Positions 58,998 to 64,000 of a stretch of 64,000 nt of DNA are shown here, piece after piece. The notes beneath the pieces are model-generated. The model searched no databases. It saw nothing but the letters and a program-made list of their open reading frames with translations, and had not been told where the DNA came from. Source of the stretch: Gnetum montanum (lineage: Eukaryota; Streptophyta; Gnetopsida; Gnetales; Gnetaceae); assembly GCA_015680685.1 (NCBI GenBank), contig MNCI01022408.1, positions 108,019 through 172,018 on the forward strand, in the 5' to 3' direction. The position numbers were made by a program, and so were the translations under genes. How positions within the stretch are numbered: the stretch's first letter is position 1; each line of letters begins with the position of its first letter.

Positions 58998-59882
58998 AAG
59001 TTGAAATTTCATCTATTGTGATATCATATCTACAATATCATAGCAACTATATCATAGATATGATGTTATAACGCAAGCTATGTCATCATTGATATGATGT
59101 ATTAGGATGCATTTAGCCTTATAAATACTGACACTTGGGTCCACAATCATTAACTTTTCCATTCTACCCTTAGCAAAACTCTTGTAGCTTATTTTCTTAG
59201 TTAGCAATAGAGTGAATGCCCGCAGTGTAATATTTAGTAGTTGTGCAGAATCTTTATTTAAGTGAAATGTACTTGGGCACAATTCATGAGTGAAAATAAA
59301 GATTGAGACTGCTTCTCATCATTGCAACATCCACTTAGTTTACTATTTTACCTAGATTAATTTTCATGTTTACTTAGTTAACTCTTTACATTTTCAAAGT
59401 ACTTTACTTTCTTTGTTCATTAGTAAAGCAAAATGAGTATGATTGGTTTCGAGCACTTAAGTGTAATCATTTAGTAATCCCAATAGTATTATTGCTTGGT
59501 TCACCCAGTAGCATAACACTTGGAAACCCAATAACAGTTACATGAGCCCAAGGCGTATATGGTAAACTAGGACAAGATGCTCATCATTATAGGCTAGAAG
59601 AGATTTACATTCTTATCATTACTTAGACTTAGCATTTCACTTCATTTCCATTGTGTTCACACTTAGGAGTAAAATGAGCCTAACAACATCACTTAACATA
59701 CACCTCACTACAAGTTAAACCATACACTTAAACTTCACTAACTCAAAGTGGAAGATAGTGATCACAAACTAAATATCAATTACTAGCATAATTACATTTT
59801 CCATCCATAGATTATGATCTAGTCATGTGCTAGAACTCCTAACTTGTATGGTAGAGTGTTGGAATTGCTCCACCACTCATCA
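58998..59882 (+). repeat. Main part of the K 5' LTR
   Basis: U3 words atatcatatctac, tatcatagc, tatcatagatatgatg and ttgatatgatg at 59021-59102 precede the TATA box TATAAATA at 59120-59127. The R/U5 part carries the TTGG..CCAA cluster (59467-59536) shared with A, B and H. It ends CTCATCA. Confidence 0.8.
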
Positions 59883-59883
59883 T

Positions 59884-59901
59884 TGGTGCCATTTTTAGGG
59901 A
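59884..59901 (+). other. Primer-binding site of K, tRNA-Asp type
   Basis: TGGTGCCATTTTTAGGGA begins one base after the LTR. Differences from the usual tRNA-Asp primer site are mostly C-to-T or G-to-A. Confidence 0.7.
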
Positions 59902-60025
59902 TGTGTCAATGTGTGCTAAGTAATTAATCTTACAAAGTTTTTTGTATTAAGAACCATAAAGTCAATCTTCATAATCTTTAAATAATTCTAATAACACACA
60001 CTTAACTAAGAATCACACTTATAAC

Positions 60026-62390
60026 ATGGCTTCAACTAAGAAAAAACTATCACCTACTAAAGAGATACAGAGGGATAATGACAATAAAGACTAGAGTATG
60101 CCTATGTAAGTAAGAATCTCATATGCTCATAATGATTCTTACTACCCTAATTCCACATTCATCTTCCACAAATATGGGAAAATGAGATGGAAAGATCTAC
60201 AAGCCAACATTGTTTTGCCTCCAGAGCATTCAGCACCCATCATCCTTCAAAAAACTTTAAGGGAAATGAATCTGAATCGTGTACAAGAAGTGTATCATGT
60301 GACCAAACACATGACAAGAACCTATCAACCCATAGAAGCACAAGTGTATAGAAACATTGTTATGGAAACCAAACATAAACATAATAAGGGAAAGAAAGTT
60401 AACTCTCATGTTGTCCTAAAAGAACTCAATGGCAATGCATTTGTAGTAGAGAAACTCCACTATGATCATGAAGTCCATTTGCAAATATCTATATTCGTCT
60501 AGAAGAACCTATCGAAGTGCAACTACATTCAACCTTAACAAAGACACCTAAAAGAGAATCAAAGGACTATAAGTAAAAGTAGGATTCAAGGCCACAAGTT
60601 TTTTCTAGATTACAAAGGGACAAATTATAGAGTCATAGAAGGAGAACTAGCCAACATCATTCTCCCATAGTTTCATCTTCATCCTCATGATCATCATTGG
60701 ACTCTAACCAAAGGAAAAAAAGGTACAAAGACCATGACAAGAAGAGACATTTGGCTCATGATAGATATGATTATCACCTAAGACACCTTGATGAAGAAGA
60801 TGAAGAGCATGAACCATGAATAAATAGGGATAGATAAGAAGAAAGAGAGAGACATGAGTATCAAAGAAGGCATCACTACAATCACGCATATGAACCCTAT
60901 GATCATGAAGAACCCCTGTTGGCTACTCGCAACATGATACACATAAGAAAAGCTATATATATCCCAATTAGGCATGTGAGAGATAGTCGCATCAAGTGAC
61001 TAGATATGAACAATATTCCTAAGGTTGAAGGTGGGTATAACATAGATCCACAACATCACCTTCAAGCATTTCACAATGCCTATGCCCTACAGAACATAGA
61101 GAGTAATTGGAAAAAACTTAAGTTATTCCCTCAAACACTCATCAAGGAACTAGAAAGCTGGTATAGATTATTCAAACTCAATCAATTATAAGGTGGAGTA
61201 GCATGCTTGAACTTTTCAATGATAAATACCAAACCTACTCTTGGGTGTCCAATCTTAGGAAATAGATCCAAGGTTACAAGTAAGGTATCCATGAATCCCT
61301 TGATGTGACAATGGACAAATACAATTTGCTCCTGCATAGGTACCCAAGCCACAAATTTTCTCAAACTGAGCAGCTTAGACATATTGTCAATGGGCTAAAG
61401 AATAAAATCATGGAAACCCTTGGGGTTATGCCGAAGGTAGAATATCTAAAATGACCACCCATGAAATTGAAAGACTAATTAACCAAGTGATGAAGGAAGA
61501 AGATAAATTAAAAAAGAGAGAATTAGCTGAGGAATATAATAGAGATCCATCTATCCAGAAAAGAGATGTATGAGTATGTGATAATCAAGAGGAAGAAACC
61601 TTGGAGGAAGTGATAAAGAAAAAGACTCTACCTGTCCAAAAGTTAGTTGATGACATAACCACTAAGGTAGAAAAGATGTGGGATTCAGTGGATGAGAAAT
61701 TTGCTATAGCTTTGAAAATCATAAAAGAAAGAACTAAATAAGCATTTATGAAGGGCAAGGAGAAAAAGAAGAAAAAAAGACTATAGATGAGAAGGAAAAA
61801 TTTCTTCAATAACAGAATGCTCTAATACAAGCTTAGATGATGAGGAAGGGTGTAAAGTATGCTAGTATGAACATCCTAAGGGATGTTGTCCTATAATGGC
61901 ACATTTGCAAGAAATAAGGGCATCTACACTTAATCTAAGATTCATCAAGAAGAAAATGCCAAAATAGTTATCTTATCCTCAAGGTAACTATTAACGGGCC
62001 TTCCAATCAACCTACTACCCTAGTGGATCTTACCCATAGCCACAAGAGTAGTATCATTAATAATGGCACTAACCACAATTGTGGGCAATGCCACCACCAA
62101 GACAATAGCATCCATATCAACAACCAAACCCTTATGAATACTATGTTTAGTGTCAGATATCTCTAAGAAATGCAACAATTTAGGCTCCTTAGTACTATCC
62201 ACCAAAATACTATACCCCCAAGGATGGATTTTAATCCCTACATGCATCAACAAGTGGCTAGATTGTTGAGTCAACCTTCTAACTATCTACCACCTATGCC
62301 ACCAACTACAATGTAGGGAGAATTACCATCATAGCCCCAACAAAAGAATGCAACTAGGGTAGTCAATATGTAGGAGAAAGAAATCGTGCA
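60026..62390 (+). pseudogene. Gag of element K
   Basis: Starts MASTKKKLSPTKEIQRDN at 60026. The open piece 60182-60502 has no recognised motif. The gag core is near 61006-61190 (NNIPKVEGGYNIDPQHHLQA and KLKLFPQTLIKELESWYRLF). A helical stretch follows (about 61450-61740: TTHEIERLINQVMKEEDKLK), then the short zinc knuckle GCKVC.YEHPKGCC near 61850 and the Pro/Tyr-rich tail with AMPPPRQ and NPYEYYV near 62080-62145. The same order is found in A and H. Several stops and shifts interrupt it. Confidence 0.8.
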
Positions 62391-62599
62391 TGAACCACAA
62401 TCTAGGAAACAACTATTCTTTTGAACAAGCCTAGAAAAATTTCAAAGAATAGGGAGCACATATACTTCCACTTCATTCACATTCACTCTTTTGAGAAAAA
62501 ATAAGCTTCCATCACCTTCTAATGCAAATTTGGCAACTATCATGCTAACCTAGACCATCATGAATTAGATTAGGGTAGGAGCACTTCCTCAAAAATGAA

Positions 62600-63040
62600 C
62601 AGATCCAGGAAGTTCCTTAGTATACCTTCAAATTGCAAGTCCTAAACTATGCAAGGCTTTACTCAATTTTAGGTCAGGGGTAAATCTAATATCATAGGGT
62701 ATGTATAAGGCTTTGAATCTTTCAACATTAAAGAAAATTAATATTTTTCTAGAGCTTGTAGACTAGTCCATCACAGAACCACTAGGACAAGTGGATGATG
62801 TAATCACTACTAGTAGTGGCTAGTCCTATCTTGCTAATTTTCTAGTCATACATGTAGGTAAAAACAAGGGATAGTTTCCTATTATTATGAAAAGATGTTG
62901 GCTTAGCATTGTACATGATAAGCTTGGTATTATAGAGTTGTTCTTGAAAATTTCCAAGGAAGATGAAGCTGAAATTGTTCAAAGATGCAGAGTTCCATGT
63001 ATCACATACAACGATAACGGGTGCAATTGTATGTAGAAAA
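62600..63040 (+). pseudogene. Aspartic protease of K
   Basis: The frame reads FRSGVNLIS, then ALNLSTLKKINIFLELVD, EPLGQVDDVITTSSG, NFLVIHVGKNKG, FPIIMKRCW and ELFLKISKEDE, parallel to the H protease (37985-38490). The active-site Asp lies where Phe-Arg is read, so it is lost or shifted. Confidence 0.65.
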
Positions 63041-63329
63041 TATGAGTAATTAAATAGGAAAATAACACCTCATGAAAAAGATGTGTTGGAAAGATGTGTG
63101 TGAAAAGATATCTGTATGTGGCAACCACTCAATAAGAAGGCATCCAATGGCTGATTACAGATGGAGAAGTTGAATAAAACATATACATGGAACTCACAAA
63201 TCAAATCATAAGTGCCAATGTAGAAGAAACTAATAAGTTAGAGAAATTAAGAATAAGGCACTCCTATCCACACTCATGTCAAGAAGAAGATATTGAATGG
63301 GGATAACTCAAGATCCCAAACAAAGTGGA

Positions 63330-64000
63330 ACCAAAACCATAAAACTTAAAGGTTCTACTAGCAACACTAGAATATGCTTTTTTGAAAAATAAGAAGCCAA
63401 TCATAATTAATGCTAACTTGGATAAGGAATAGAACAAGAAGTTATTAGAAGTGATTAATAAGTGGCCAATGGCATTTTCCTAGTCTTATGATGAGATAAC
63501 TAGCATTGATCCTCAAATCTATCAACATCGAATATACACTGATCAAGTTGTGAAACCACGATGCCAACTATAGAGAAGGCTAAATTCAAAGCTCAAAGAG
63601 GTAGTCAAGAAGGAGTTGGACAAGTTACTAAAGGCATGATTCATTTATTCCATTATAAACAGAAAATGGATCAATCCTTTGGTAATTATTTCAAAGAAGG
63701 AGGGCAAGTGGAGAATGTGTAATGACTTCTGTTTGTTGACCAAGTCCTAGACACTATTACAAAACATGAGTACTACAGTTTTCTAGATCGGTATAGCAAA
63801 TATAACTAGATTTTCATTGCATCTAAAGAACAAGAGAAAAAAACATTCACTAGTTCATGGAAAAAATTTACTTATAAGCAAATGCCTTTCAGTCTTTGCA
63901 ATGCACTTGCTATCTTTCAGAGACTAGTACTCAGTATCTTCCAAAAGTAGATAGGAAATGGCATTGAAGTATTTATGGATGATTTTTTAACATATGGGTT
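63330..64000 (+). pseudogene. RT of K, N-terminal part, cut by window end
   Basis: From LLATLEYAFLKNKKPIIINA near 63355 through KWPMAFS.SYDEI, LKEVVKKELDKLLKA and INPLVIISKKEGKWRM near 63675, where the frame shifts. The catalytic FMDD is intact at 63972-63983, just before the window end (GIEVFMDDF). In H the same box is FMADF. The region matches H at 38780-39450. Confidence 0.8.

Larger units (their letters stand above)
52661..64000 (+). mobile_element. Athila-like Ty3/gypsy element K, runs off the window
   Basis: The 5' LTR starts TGATGAG at 52661, is interrupted after 33 bp by copia E and resumes at 58998, ending CTCATCA at 59882. A primer site follows (59884-59901), then gag (60026-62390), protease (about 62600-63040) and RT to the window end. 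Same family as A and H by LTR, gag tail and protease. Stops occur throughout, so it is inactive as it stands. Confidence 0.8.

Noticed and set aside
60026-64000. Endogenous pararetrovirus copy
   Set aside because: LTRs with inverted-repeat ends, a tRNA-Asp primer site and gag-protease order point to a Ty3/gypsy element; no movement protein or virus-specific motif is visible.

Overview
The window looks like intergenic DNA from a large-genome land plant. It is AT-rich and packed with old LTR retrotransposons, nested in one another and heavily damaged. In-frame stops mostly sit where a C-to-T or G-to-A change would create them, as expected after cytosine methylation and deamination. I see no intact host gene, no rRNA and no tRNA gene. 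A gymnosperm or another repeat-rich seed plant would fit, but nothing here fixes the species. Four single N bases (21570, 44310, 46953, 47961) mark contig joins, and some of these joins are faulty.

Layout from left to right. 1-7419 is a Tat/Ogre-like Ty3/gypsy element ('L'): a ~186-bp tandem array, 29-bp repeats, RT-RNaseH-second RNaseH, then a 3' LTR. That LTR is interrupted by a 9.3-kb Athila-like element on the minus strand ('A', 7420-16684) with both LTRs, a tRNA-Asp-type primer site, gag, no pol and a downstream ORF ('ORF X'). A solo-like LTR of the same family ('B') and a Ty1/copia remnant ('J') follow to 21569. 21590-36600 is a second Tat/Ogre-like element on the minus strand ('D'): 5' LTR, gag-protease, 29-bp repeats, then a plus-strand (antisense) multi-exon gene driven from a ~190-bp tandem array; its pol is missing. 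37020-50932 is an Athila-like element on the plus strand ('H'): partial gag, protease, RT, RNaseH, integrase, an internal promoter-like block, ORF X and a 3' LTR. A chimaeric, probably misassembled copia element ('I') splits ORF X. 50990-51700 holds a tandem tRNA-SINE-like repeat. A complete copia element on the minus strand ('E', 52694-58992) sits 33 bp inside the 5' LTR of a third Athila-like element ('K', 52661 to beyond the window end).

The most interesting pattern links these elements. Each LTR carries a short inverted-repeat 'word' repeated several times just upstream of its TATA box. In elements L, D, A and H a second block of the same or a closely similar word lies inside the element, upstream of an extra ORF or antisense gene. 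The word differs between elements but matches within an element. LTRs A, B, H and K share the same body downstream of the TATA box but have different words upstream. This suggests an exchangeable promoter module that is kept in step between the LTR and an internal promoter. The D antisense gene also has recognisable GT-AG introns, one of which preserves the reading frame.
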